From NCBI GenBank assembly GCA_025617745.1, contig CM046853.1:61394616-61458615 (forward strand): a stretch of 64,000 nucleotides of DNA. The letters are read 5' to 3'. How positions within the stretch are numbered: the first letter of the stretch is position 1; each line of letters starts with the position of its first letter. Position numbers and translations under genes: made by a program. Origin of the DNA: Heliocidaris erythrogramma. Taxonomy: Eukaryota; Echinodermata; Echinoidea; Camarodonta; Echinometridae. Positions 24,457 to 35,551 of the stretch are shown here, in pieces. Under the pieces are notes generated by a model. That model was given only the letters and a program-made list of their open reading frames with translations. It did no database searches and was not told the DNA's origin.

Positions 24457-25459
24457 GGCGTAGCCAGGAGGCACAAGGGGACCATGCCCCCTATATTTAG
24501 CCCCTTTAAAAAAAGCGAGAGCGAAAATGCAGGGGAAGTGATTAAAATTTGCTAAAATGTCAAAGTTCGCGCTTCGCGCGGGAAGGGGAAAATAACTCCC
24601 CCTCCCTGCACCCACCCTGTTACATATTGCATCCAAATACATGTAGATGAAAAGCAATCAGGGTATCGAACTATGACTATCCGCCTAAAAAAATTGTTTG
24701 CTAATGGCCGTTATCTTTCTCTCAACATCCATTTTTTCCCTAAAACGTCAAAGCGTTTGCGCTTCGCGCTGGAGGGGGAAAACTCCCCCTCCCTGCACCC
24801 ACCCCTGATACATACAGTGCAGGCCGGGCGTCGAACTAACTTTCCGCCTAAGAAAAGGTGCTATATACGAGCCGTTAATCTTTCTCTCAAATTTGCTATA
24901 AAATGTCAGATCTTTCACGCTTTGTGCTGGAGGGGAACCCCCCCCCCCCCCCCCACTCCCTGCACCCACCCCTGTTACATACAGTCTTCGGAGGGCATAC
25001 TGTGTATGATCGAATCTCTTTGCATACAGTGCAGTATTGCGTCCAAATGATTTAAAAGTAGTCCGGGCGTCGAACTAACTGTCCGCCTAGAAAAAAGTTT
25101 TCTGCCAGCCGTTATCTTTCTCTCAAATTTGCTAAAACGTCAGAGCTTTCGCGCGAGAGGGGGGAAACCTCCCCCCTCCCTGCACCCAACCCTGTTACAT
25201 ACAGTGCAGTATTGCGTCCAAATAACTGAAAAGCAGTCCGGGCGTCAAACTAACTTCGCCTTTAAAAAGGTGCTACGAGCAGTTATCTTTCTCTCCAATT
25301 TGTTATAAAACGTCAGAGGGGGAAGACTCCCCCTCCTTAACCCACCCCGCTGGGGAAGCACGCTGCGCGTTCTCACACCCCCCCCCCCCCCTTAAAATGA
25401 AATCATGGCTACGCGGTTGGATCATTCACGTATGCCCCCTCCTATTAATACTGGCTATG
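24457..25459. mobile_element. Composite repeat of about five degenerate units with short inverted ends GGCGTAGCCAG
   Basis: The left end GGCGTAGCCAG (24457) matches the inverse of the right end CTGGCTATGCC (25449-25459). Inside, a unit containing TTTGCTAAAACGTCA, a GCGCTTCGCGC block, CCCTCCCTGCACCCACCC, GTTACATACAGTGCAG and GTCCGGGCGTCGAACTAAC recurs at about 24548, 24736, 24891, 25127 and 25298, spaced 155-236 bp. Both flanks are GTTGTTGTT microsatellite, which may be the target. Confidence 0.6.
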
Positions 25460-25463
25460 CCAG

Positions 25464-25494
<31 letters not shown>

Positions 25495-25535
25495 GGTGGT
25501 GATGATGGTGATGAGATGATGATGACGGTAGTATT
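25460..25535. repeat. (GTT)n/(GGT)n/(GAT)n compound microsatellite
   Basis: Consecutive runs of GTT, GGT and GAT triplets. The poly-Val/poly-Gly ORF over it is an artefact. Confidence 0.85.
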
Positions 25536-26253
25536 TCATTTGAAGAAAAAATGCACTGTGGAGATGGATCAATCAAGGCTCCATTTTCTTCCTGTTGTAG
25601 ACTTATTCACTGAATAAAAATGATTTCAAAATAATAATGTTTACACCTTGGTGAAGTTACTAAAATTAGCTCCTCAATGTGTTCTGGTCAGCAACTATTC
25701 GTGAGGCAAACATTAATGAAAGGTTATGACGTGAGGTTGCGTTGAACTTGTATAGAGCTTTCGCTAAGATGGCATCTACAAAATGAATAACCCAAGATTC
25801 TTGTAATGACGGTCCATTATGGCAATGACCAGCTGTGGGTCTAGTAATTCCACCATCACGACGAAGAAAACAGTCGTCATCGTCGTACTTTATCTGCAAA
25901 ATACATGCATCGGTCAATAATGGGAAGACCGGGGAAATAACAGTGTGTAGTCTAATTAGGTCCCAACCAGAGTCATAACCTACAAAGACCCCACTGCAGT
26001 CGTTGATTTTTTTATCGAAGTCTTTTGTTTCTTCTATAATTATGTTCTTTCTAAATCAAGAACAGCATCACTCTCTATATCAACCTGGTAGTGTCATTAA
26101 ATCCAGGGGAAGGTATAGATACGCCCTGTCAAAAACAAGTCATTATTCTGTGAATATAACCAGGGAGGTGGAACTACGAATTATACACATGTATATTCTT
26201 CGATGACACATTGTTCAGCCATTAATCATCTCTTTTTAATGTCCATTAATGTA

Positions 26254-26605
26254 GAGATGTCGTGGTCTAGTGGGTACGTCACCGGACTGTCGATCACATG
26301 CATGGCGGCGGTTCGAGTCCGGCCGCGGCACTAAAGTCCTTTGGCAAGACATTAATCTACATTGCCACTCTTACCCAGGAGATAATGGGTACCTGTGCAT
26401 GAGGGTTGCCGAAAGTCGAATGTGACCGTTTTTGCCATTGCCCTACATGCATCCATGTGAACGGTGCAAAATTGTAGGAATACTCCCTAAGGAGTGGGCT
26501 TGAAATCCAGTGGCCAGCGGTAATAATAAATAACATTGTAAAGCGCATTGAAGTATTCACATAATGCGCTATATAAATGTAATATATTATTATTTATTAT
26601 TATTA
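26254..26605 (+). mobile_element. tRNA-derived SINE, apparently full length
   Basis: A tRNA-like head has an A box TGGTCTAGTGGG (26263-26274) and a B box GGTTCGAGTCC (26310-26320), the internal RNA polymerase III promoter. A body follows with CCTTTGGCAAGACATTAATC and GGGTACCTGTG. The 3' tail is GCGCTATATAAATG plus a TAT/TTA microsatellite. Related copies lie at 47372-47450 and, inverted, at 58020-58190. Confidence 0.85.
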
Positions 26606-26674
26606 ATGACCTTAGGCGGTATAAGACTATAATAGAATGCTTCTTGTATTCATTCAGGAGGAATAATCCTCCAT

Positions 26675-27430
26675 AAACTCGCAAATTCGTCATGGGGTGC
26701 CAATTCTCTCACCCTGCGAAATACTGCCCTCGCTCTCTGCTATTCAGCTGCCGAGTATGCCTGTCCCGTGTGGGAAAGATCACCCCACGCAAAGAAGGTC
26801 GACGTCTCCCTTAACGACAGTTGCAGATGCATCACTGGGTGCCTGAGACCTACAAATGTAGACAGTCTCTATGTCCTGGCTGGCATCGCTCCGCCTGGCA
26901 TCCGGAGATCAGTATATAGCCAACAGAACTGAACGCAGAAGACAAGCTGATGACATTCGCCATCCCTGTCATAACCACCAACCAGCCCCTAGCCGCCTGA
27001 AATCAAGGAAGAGCTTCCTTCATGCGGTCCAGCCACTATCACAGCCCCCTAAAACAACAAGGCTAGTATTATGGGACGAACAACGAACTGCAAAGCAACA
27101 CCTAGCAAAGCTGCCAATCCCAACTAATGAACAGTTACCACCTGGACATAGGTGGAAGCTGTGGAAGCTGTGGGCCGCAGTAAAACCAACATGAGTAAAT
27201 GGGGCTATGCTGTTACAGCAGATACAACCTGCGAATGCGGGACCTCAGAGCAGACCATGCAGCACCTGCTGAGATGCCCACTCCTTGAAAGCGAATGCAG
27301 CCTGGAAGATCTGGTAACTGCTAATGAGAAGGCTCTCGACTGTGCAAGAGCCCAGCCAAACATATGACTTAGTCCAGGAGATGATGGACACGAAAGAAGA
27401 AGAAGGAGGAATAAGATGATGAATGGCAGC
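26675..27430 (+). pseudogene. Broken 3' end of a LINE (jockey/RTE-like reverse transcriptase C-terminus)
   Basis: Translation of 26678-26935 gives LTLRNTALALCYSAAEYACP, KVDVSLNDSCRCITGCLRPT and LAGIAPPGIRR, typical of the region downstream of the reverse transcriptase catalytic core in non-LTR elements. The frame then shifts. The next part reads RRRQADDIRHPC and SRLKSRKSFL, and after a second shift GRSKTNMSKWGYAVT, CECG and MQHLLRCPL, the cysteine/histidine-rich C-terminus. At least two frameshifts and the lack of all upstream domains make it a dead 5'-truncated copy. Confidence 0.8.
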
Positions 27431-28249
27431 GACGCTACTGTTGCCATGGTGATCTCTAATTGCGAAGTGTTGAAATATAAATGAAAACTGCTAAGCATGT
27501 TATATATATAGTTTGTGTTTGCCACCGACTCATTTTATTCAATAATAATTATACATGCACAATGTATTATAACCGCCAAATGTTTAGCTTAAAACAATAA
27601 CAAGTGGACATTATATCAGTAAATATTTTCAGCAAAGTATTATGCTTATGATTGTGATGCCTATCAATGGCGGATCTATACGATTGACGAAAGGGTCCTC
27701 TGGGATAGCAGGGGTTTTTGTATAACTGAAGAGGCTATATCTACAATGAATAAAACTGAAACTGCACGTACATAATGCAGGTTTGAAATACATCTTTAGC
27801 GTCATGACCCCCCCCCCCCCCCCCCATTTATGATTTTCTCAAACTCAAATTCAAATTTATTTATTGATTCAAAATCCAAACATATAGGATCATTCTCAAT
27901 TTTCAGTTTACGAAGCATAACAGAAGTAACAGAACAAAGACACAAAACAAAACATAACAAAATAAAAAATCCCAAACAAAACTCATGTCATAATTCCAGT
28001 TCAAAGCATATAGATTTAGCCCCAAAAAATAAAAAATCGGATCATGATACATTAGAATAGTTATATATTATCTCAAAGATAGTTTCCCTAACCATCCCAG
28101 ACTCGCTCAGAGGGGTGAGATGGAGGAAGGTAGGTTTAATCCTCCCTCCCCAGCCCCCCCCCCCCCCCTCTGCGCGATAAATAAAAAGACACCCCACAGC
28201 CCCTTAATTTCGGCTCCTCCGTATCTATGTGTTACTGTTTTCTTACACC
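27431..28249. other. Intergenic DNA, nothing recognised
   Basis: AT-rich, with poly(C) tracts near 27808 and 28157. No coding signal. Confidence 0.5.
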
Positions 28250-29600
28250 TATACAGTGTGTCCCATAAAAAGGTAACAGTTGGAAAAAGTCTTTCCAAAT
28301 AAATATTTCAAAATATTGTGAGGATATTTTTTGTACCGTGGATAGCTTAGGATCTCTTCTATTAAAGGAGAATTAACCTCAAACAATAAAGATGATAGTG
28401 TTCAAAGGTGTTATTTATTCCTACTTGTTAGACTATATGGCTTCGCGTCAAAATATATGAGATCGATAAGAATCAAGATTTTCTGAGCAAAATTTATCAT
28501 CTGCTAGCAATATGTATCGTCTGCTAGCAGCACATGGGGACTGCCATTTTTTTTTATGTGTACAAGAAGATTTTCTTAATCCAAATGCCCAAATTGCCCT
28601 TTAAAATTAAAAACCCATTTGAGATTGAAAATATAGAATAGATATGTCAATTTATTTTTAAACTGAAGATTTCCTCATATATTTCTGTTGAAAATCGATA
28701 TTCGCTTAATAGAAATCTATTTTCTCAATACTGGACGTATGGGACGGAGCAAATTAATTCAAATTTTATGGATGCTTCTTCCCTGAGCATCTATAGCGGC
28801 AAACTATGCATTCACCTGCTTTGGGATAATAGACTTGAAAAGTCAGAATGCATGCTGCATATATTATGTTCTGCTCTGTTTGGCAAACCCAAGAAAATAG
28901 ATTTTTGTTAAGCAAAACCAGACAATTTAAAAGTATCATTATAAAGATTTAATTTTTATAATACATGCAAACTCCCACTTTATATTTTTCGTCACATATG
29001 GGATTTTAGGTAATGAAGAAAATAGATTTAGGTTTTGGATTCAAAATATCTTCCTGACTGGAACATTTCTCAATGGTTCATGTACAATTCCAAATCAGCA
29101 AGAAAATGGCAGCCCCCATGTAAATGAGTAGCAGACGATACCGGGTGTTAGAATATCTTTATTTATACCCTTTTCTGATATATAATTAAAAAATGATTTA
29201 GGCCAATAAGTAGGAATATATTACACCTTCCAATATAAGTAAATTTGTAATCAGGGGTTAATTCTCCTATTAAATGACACAAAAAAATATTTTACGCTCA
29301 AGTGAGCAAAAGCGACTTTTGTCATGTTTGTGAAAGGGTGCAAAATCCAGACTTGACAAGAATTTGCATTGGTTCTGGCTGATATCAGCAAAGTTGAGAG
29401 TCATAAACATGAAAAAACGGGCTTAGTTCTCTGTACATTCTTACATATCCCATCAACATTTCATGTTTAAGTGAGCAATGAACTACTCATTGGGTGTTTT
29501 GAATTATATGACTTTTGGTGAGTTTTAGATTTAAGCTGGCTTGCTTCGTCAAACCATAAAGTTTTGATGCATGGGGTATATCTGGACATATCAAACCAAA
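28250..29600. mobile_element. Foldback repeat element, ends ACAGTGTGTCCC, copy 2, split by an insertion
   Basis: It starts ACAGTGTGTCCCATAAAAA as at 17461 and resumes after 29274 with the same GTGAAAGGGTGCAAAATCC and CAGACTTGACAAGAATTTG blocks as copy 1. It is interrupted at 28367-29267 by a separate element. The right limit is approximate. Confidence 0.65.
28367..29267. mobile_element. 901-bp foldback transposon nested in the preceding element
   Basis: The ends are perfect 12-bp inverted repeats GGAGAATTAACC. The arms stay similar for roughly 200 bp inward: both contain ATTCCTACTT, GTATCGTCTGCTA and a CATGGGG(A/G)CTGCCATTTT block. An exact 7-bp direct repeat TATTAAA abuts both ends (28360-28366 and 29268-29274). 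Removing the insert restores CTATTAAATGACAC, as in the related copy. No ORF is present. The superfamily is uncertain. Confidence 0.8.
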
Positions 29601-29625
29601 GCCCTGTTCTTGCATTAATGACTTT

Positions 29626-29895
29626 TAAGGTAATCGCTGTAAATTGTATAATCTATAATTTTGTGGAAATTTTAGTGCAATCAATATGTAGTATGCATCG
29701 TCGTCTTCTCATGTTTTGTCCATAATTCAAAAGCTGCATCCGCTGGCTTCTTTGTCAGAGAAAAGCGTTCTCTGTTTGACTCCCTAAAAGTTTTATTTTA
29801 TATTAGATCAGTTTAGTCGCATGTTCCTTTACAACCCTTTTCTCTTTTCCCTTGTGCTCTTCACATTATTATTCGTCCTCTTCTCTTCCTCATTC
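29626..29895 (+). repeat. Left arm of a 268-bp inverted duplication
   Basis: It matches the reverse complement of 33445-33713 at roughly nine in ten positions over the better-aligned part, for example ATTTTATATTAGATCAGT and CGCATGTTCCTTTACAACCC in both. It is followed by a (CTT)n run at 29893-29940. Confidence 0.8.
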
Positions 29896-29940
29896 TTCTT
29901 CTTCTTTTCTTCTTCTTCTTCTTCTTCTTCTTCTTCTTCA
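29893..29940. repeat. (CTT)n microsatellite
   Basis: Nearly continuous TTC/CTT triplets. Confidence 0.9.
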
Positions 29941-32900
29941 TTATTCAAAATACGCGTTAATGACTACATTTTCACAGCGTTTTAGCATCAAATAAATATC
30001 TTGCATATCCTCATAATTATAGTTTGTAAATATTGTTTACACTTTTCTACCACATCATCACACACTGCAGAGAGAAAATCGTAGTTAGACGACATGACAG
30101 CACGCTTCCAATATGAACATGTTTAATGTCAGAAACGCGACATTTTTTGTGCTACTCTTATTACCATGGTAACAAATCGTATTTCTTGGTTCGGTGGAAT
30201 TCGCGAATGTGACGTTCAATCATTTTTTTTCTATACTCTCTCGAGTAATGAAAATAAAGCTTCCTATAAATATCGCAGGAGTTATGTTTTATTTGTTTTC
30301 AATTTTTTTTCAATCCTTATAAACCGCACACGAACCATAATACAGCAATACTACAACATTATATATCGGCCCTCTTGTAAGACACCCTATACTAATGTAC
30401 ACCATCACCCTGCATTTGCACTAACATAGATTAACAAATACATAAATACATGTAAACCCACATCCAAAACTCTAACAATCTTTTGTGCATTGGAATTGAT
30501 GATATTTGACATGATAAATTACAATTATTTTCCGTTTAGCATCTGACTTAAAATTATATCATTAAAAATGCTCAGTTTGAGAATAAACTTGTCAGCCGTA
30601 AAACTATATAGAAATAGTTTATGATAATATTCATTGAACATTTTGTAATCTTCTTGTTGATGGAAACAGGACATGCAGCATAATCTCAGCAGCACTGACC
30701 AAAATCACCTTAGCTGACGAAAAGCGAAAGGGTATAGACTCATTTTCTTTCACCTAGTAATAATAGTCTTCAGAATTAAGACATAATTATGCTCTTAAGC
30801 CAGAGAACCTTGCATGTTTATCCATTCATTTCTTAATCCATTGCATTGGTCTGTCTTTGAAATCAATAAATTGCGGTTTTAGCTCTTGCCTCGTCCACTT
30901 GTCAACAATATTGTTCAGCTTCAAGGATGAACATTGCTTGTACAAGTAAAAATCAAGTCCACCTTCATTGTATGTGTGTTTTTAACAAATATAACTTGGC
31001 CGAAAGCCATGTCGGAGTAGAACCAATTTCCAAATAAAACCAAACAAACAACAACATCCAGAAATCGATTCCATCATCTACTCGTGACAGCCTACAAAAT
31101 AATGGTAATTGCGCCTCTCTTTTATTCTCACTTTAGTTCGCATCACCCTTATACAAGTGCAAAGAAATTCCATGCCAGCTTTTCTCCGTTAGCTTGTGAT
31201 TTGGGTTTTGTTGTAATTCGTTAGTAGAATCATGATCGATAAGAAGTTGTATTTGAAAGATTTGAACTGGGAGAAAATTTATTTAGGAATTAATATGGAA
31301 AATGTGGGGAGGGAAAATTTAGTAAATCATCTTATTCTATTAAATATATGACTTTCCAATGTAGGAAAAGAGCGAAACCCCGACCGAAAAAAAAAAAATT
31401 AAAGCAATGATGTCGGACAATCGATTAGAAGAGAAAAAATGGCTTTGGTACCCTCCCATTTCCGGGACGTAGGGATGGACATGGGGAGCTAAGTGTGCTT
31501 AATAACATCAAAATCATGAAGAAAATTCTGAACTGTATAGTCTTTTAAAATCTGAGGCGGAACAACGGACACAATGGGGGGGGGGGGGGGTTCCTTTTTC
31601 CTTTTTTTTTTCTTCTTCTTCTCATTTCTTCCTTTTCTATTTTAATCTTCATTTTTATATTTTCCCCCTTTTGTATCATAATAAAGACTTCCAGATTTTG
31701 CATAATTTACTATTTAATACATGCATGTAAAATATTATGGTTACTTATTGTTGTTATTATGTAATTTGGCAGAATGATACTGGCATGTGAATATATTTGT
31801 TTGTGTATTTTACCTTGATTATTGTGAAAATGTTATTTTTGAAAAAGGAAGTAATAAAAGATTCTTAAAGACAAAACAAATTCCTGCATACCCAGTTACA
31901 GTTTAAAGACATTTTACTACAGACTTGTTCCGGTTGATCAAATGCAGAGTCTGGTTGAAAGAAATAGATGAATCTTGATGGACTTCACATGCGTCACAGA
32001 TCAAAAAGTAGGACGATTTTTTTTTCTTCAATCGATGCAACAATCACAACTCATTTTCAATAGTTTATTGTTCTATTGTTGTTGATGTTCTTCAATTTTT
32101 ATCATTAATTGCTACTTAATGGAGATAATTATTTTTATATAGGGCAGCGAACTGATTTTCGAAGTACATGTATGAATAGAAAGATGGGTCCATAGGCGTG
32201 GGTTTTAATGACATGGACAAAAAATATAGCTACAATAATCATAGCGATGCAGAGACAAAATGAGGAGTTATGCCTATGCAGAATGACATAAGATAAGCTC
32301 CCATTGACCCAAGGATAGATGAATTGATAAAATCTAGGAAAATGGATAAAAAAGATATGTTGTGACTTGTGAGAAAGAGAGACAGAATACTAGTATGCTA
32401 TACTTTTATATAGGCCCATTATAGGGAGCGTGTACTTGCAGACTGTCGACTAGGTACACATGCAGCAGATAATTACGCACATTATACTGCAGACTGAAAT
32501 CCGCATGTACTGTGTACGAAACATATACTGTAGGTACGTACGAAACACGAATGTTTACATGGCACCTAGCAACCCATAGTGGGGTCAAGCGGGGCAGTAG
32601 CGGTGCCTTCAATACTTCAGTGCCTCTATTATTGCCTAAGCACTTTGGTGTTTTGCCTGCGGCTATAAATAGCGTTGAGTAAATGCGCCAATAAACTATC
32701 GCCCCCCACTCTTCAGATGTCTCGATTTTGTAAAAAACACATGGGGAAATCTAGAACGAATCACGAAATAATTTTTCCGCAAAGCTGGTGATCACTCAGT
32801 ACCGACTTCAGTATAGTTGCAACTCGCGATGTAATTTTATTCAATTGCAATCTTCTTCACATGCATGAAAATCGGGGTACTACTTTCAACAAATACAGAC

Positions 32901-33444
32901 CACCACTGGAGTGGTATCCTTTTATTACTCATGCCCCCGTGTCTATTGTTAGTAAAGCCCTTAATAAAGGGTTTGTTGACCCGTATGGTTACCTGGTGCC
33001 CGCCCCATAGGTAATGACATTTGAAAGGGGCCCAGGAAAGGGGTCGCTCAACGTGGGGACCGAGTCAATTGTATTCCATCCTTGAGAGGTAAAATGGATA
33101 GAAATCCGATCATTTATAATGCATGTGGATCAAAGTACTAAATTATGAATAATTAAATTCCACCTGTCTCTTTATATCAGCAATGACGGGGGGGGGGGGG
33201 TGTATTCACTGTACAAAAGCAGCCCCTGCGATATCTTTCTATTTAAAAAAAAATTGTCTTGATTTAGTCTCCCATCTTTTGATTACATATATTTAGAGAT
33301 TATTTCATCAGCAGGAAGAGAAAAAGGTTTCAAAGGACAAATTAGATTGACAATATTATTGATAAAACCAAATGCAGGATTACACGTATGATTCATAAGG
33401 GAAACAAGAAGGAAAAGAAGGAAAAGGGAGAAAAGGAAGCAGGA
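29941..33444. other. AT-rich intergenic DNA between inverted arms
   Basis: No recognisable gene or transposase. Features are limited to a poly(G) tract near 31577 and another near 33188. If the flanking arms belong to one element, this is its interior, but no coding signal supports that. Confidence 0.4.
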
Positions 33445-33713
33445 GGATGATGAAAAGAGGAAGAATAATAATGTGAAGAGCACAAGAGAAAAGATAAAAG
33501 GGTTGTAAAGGAACATGCGACTACACTGATCTAATATAAAATAAAACTTGTAGGGAGTCAAAAAGAGAACGCTTTGCTCTAACAAAGAAGCCAGCGGATG
33601 TAACTTTTGAATAATAGACAAAAAATGAGAAGACGACGATGCATACTACATATTGATTGCACTAAAATCTCCACAAAATTACCTAGATTATACATTATAC
33701 AGCAATTACAAAG
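33445..33713 (-). repeat. Right arm of the 268-bp inverted duplication
   Basis: Reverse-complement counterpart of 29626-29895. The minus-strand ORF of 112 codons starts in this arm and runs through a polypyrimidine stretch. It resembles no known protein. Confidence 0.8.
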
Positions 33714-35395
33714 GAGCCCTATAAAAAACGAACTGCTCCCATTCCTATATGAATCTTGCATCTCCCAAACGACTTTCCGGATGATAGTCCGTTACCATGG
33801 CAACAATGGTAATTGCTCAGAGAATAGAGAAGAGATCCGTCTCTCGAGTGTCTCCTTACCAAATGGAAAGGGAAATACATGCCCATCAGTTGAGAGAAGA
33901 CAACCGGATATGCGGAGAAGAAGCCCTACAAATTAGTGTGCATGTAGTCAATCAGGTGTACACTGAGACCGGTCGTTATCACTCTTTAGTTTTATCCGTG
34001 AGTTGTTCTTTGGTTTGATGGAAGTTCAAGGAGGTTTGAGGCGATCCTCGGGAGTATAAGTTTAGCTGATGTAAGACAAATCTGAAGTGCCGTATTGATG
34101 GGAATTATCCACGCATTGTATTCATTTGGGAAAGCACTATTATCTTTCATAAATTAATGCAATACTCGGCAAAATTGAATTGAAATTCACATCTTTTCTA
34201 AGCCTCTCCACCTTTATACTACTCCACCCAACATCCAAACAATATGACTGAGTCACCATTTTCTCTCCTCCTTCCCCTTTGTTCTCCTTTTCTATCACCT
34301 TCACTCTCATTCATACTGCTCTTCCTCTACTCCCCCCTTCTCTCTTTCTCTCTGTTTTGCCCTATTTCTACTGTATACATGTACTGTATATGCCCCTCCC
34401 AATACACGGCATGAATAAGAGCATACAAACACTTGTCTACATGACACACTGTGTACATTATGTATGTAAATATACAACTCTCTTCTCAACGCAACACTTT
34501 TGCGGACAACACCCATCACTTCAAAACCACTGGATGAATTTTTTTTTTTAATGAATGCAAAAAAATATCGACAGAAAGATTACATTCATTCTACTCTGAC
34601 AATTTTTTTTTGTTTCTTTTTTAATTCAAGATCTTCAAAAGATCTTGAGTCAGAAAAAAAAATTGTAGGATCAGCATACATAAAATCCATGCTTTCCCCA
34701 ACATTTCTTTTACACAAGTACAAAAGAAAAAAACAAGTTATAATAGTAGTCACATCAATGCATTTTACAAAGTAGTGAGTAAAATATGAAATTCACTAAA
34801 AATTGTAGTGGCATTTGCATGAATACACAAATATTTAAATAACAATTTTGATATCTTTATACACACTTGTAAAATTCTGGTACTGTACAAAGGCCATATA
34901 ATGTGAATCAGGTTCTGTACAATTCATCAATATATAATATGGGCCATTTATGACATAAGGTTATCAGTATCATCAGAGAATATCTGCTAATAATTATAAG
35001 TGGTACACTGGACTGGCAGGTACCATCGAGCCAATCGGCTGCAAACTTCTGGAAAGATACAAAACTGCAGATATCATCTTTTTATATATCTTTTTTTTAA
35101 TAATGTAGGCTGAAAAATGCAATCTCTCTGTCACTTATTAAAATGGCAACTGTTTTCACATCAGTACAAAACATGCTTTGGTTACACACATTATGAAGGC
35201 AGCACATTTCAATAAAAGCATGTTAAAAGCGCCTTCCTCCACTAAGCATTACAGATATTAATAATACATAATATGTACTCACAAGTGGATGGGAAAAAAA
35301 ACATACCGGAAGCCTACTCTACCCTGAAGCATAGAGTAAAACTACACCCTTAAGTTATGAATAGCTACACTTTTATCATCCCTGCATACATGTAG

Positions 35396-35551
35396 CTGGG
35401 CAGCATTCATTACACCGTCATAAGTACAAGTTCGCGGCATTTCATCAAACCATCAAAAGTACAAGTTCACCGACATCCATTGAAATGTGTGTTAATCTTA
35501 ATAAATACGTTTCTATGGGATGTCGGCGAACTTTGATGAAACGCTGCCCAG
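35396..35551. mobile_element. MITE-like element with ends CTGGGCAGC
   Basis: CTGGGCAGC (35396) is matched by the inverse GCTGCCCAG ending at 35551. Inside, AAGTTC(A/G)CCGACATCC and its inverse GGATGTCGGCGAACTT form further paired arms. No clear target duplication. Confidence 0.55.

Noticed and set aside
23337..24485. Phe/Tyr-rich and Ser/His-rich ORFs on the minus strand
   Set aside because: They are translations of A-rich and purine-rich low-complexity DNA.
33283..33621. Minus-strand ORF of 112 codons
   Set aside because: It runs from one arm of an inverted repeat through a polypyrimidine stretch, with no recognisable domain and no comparable reading frame kept open in the other arm.
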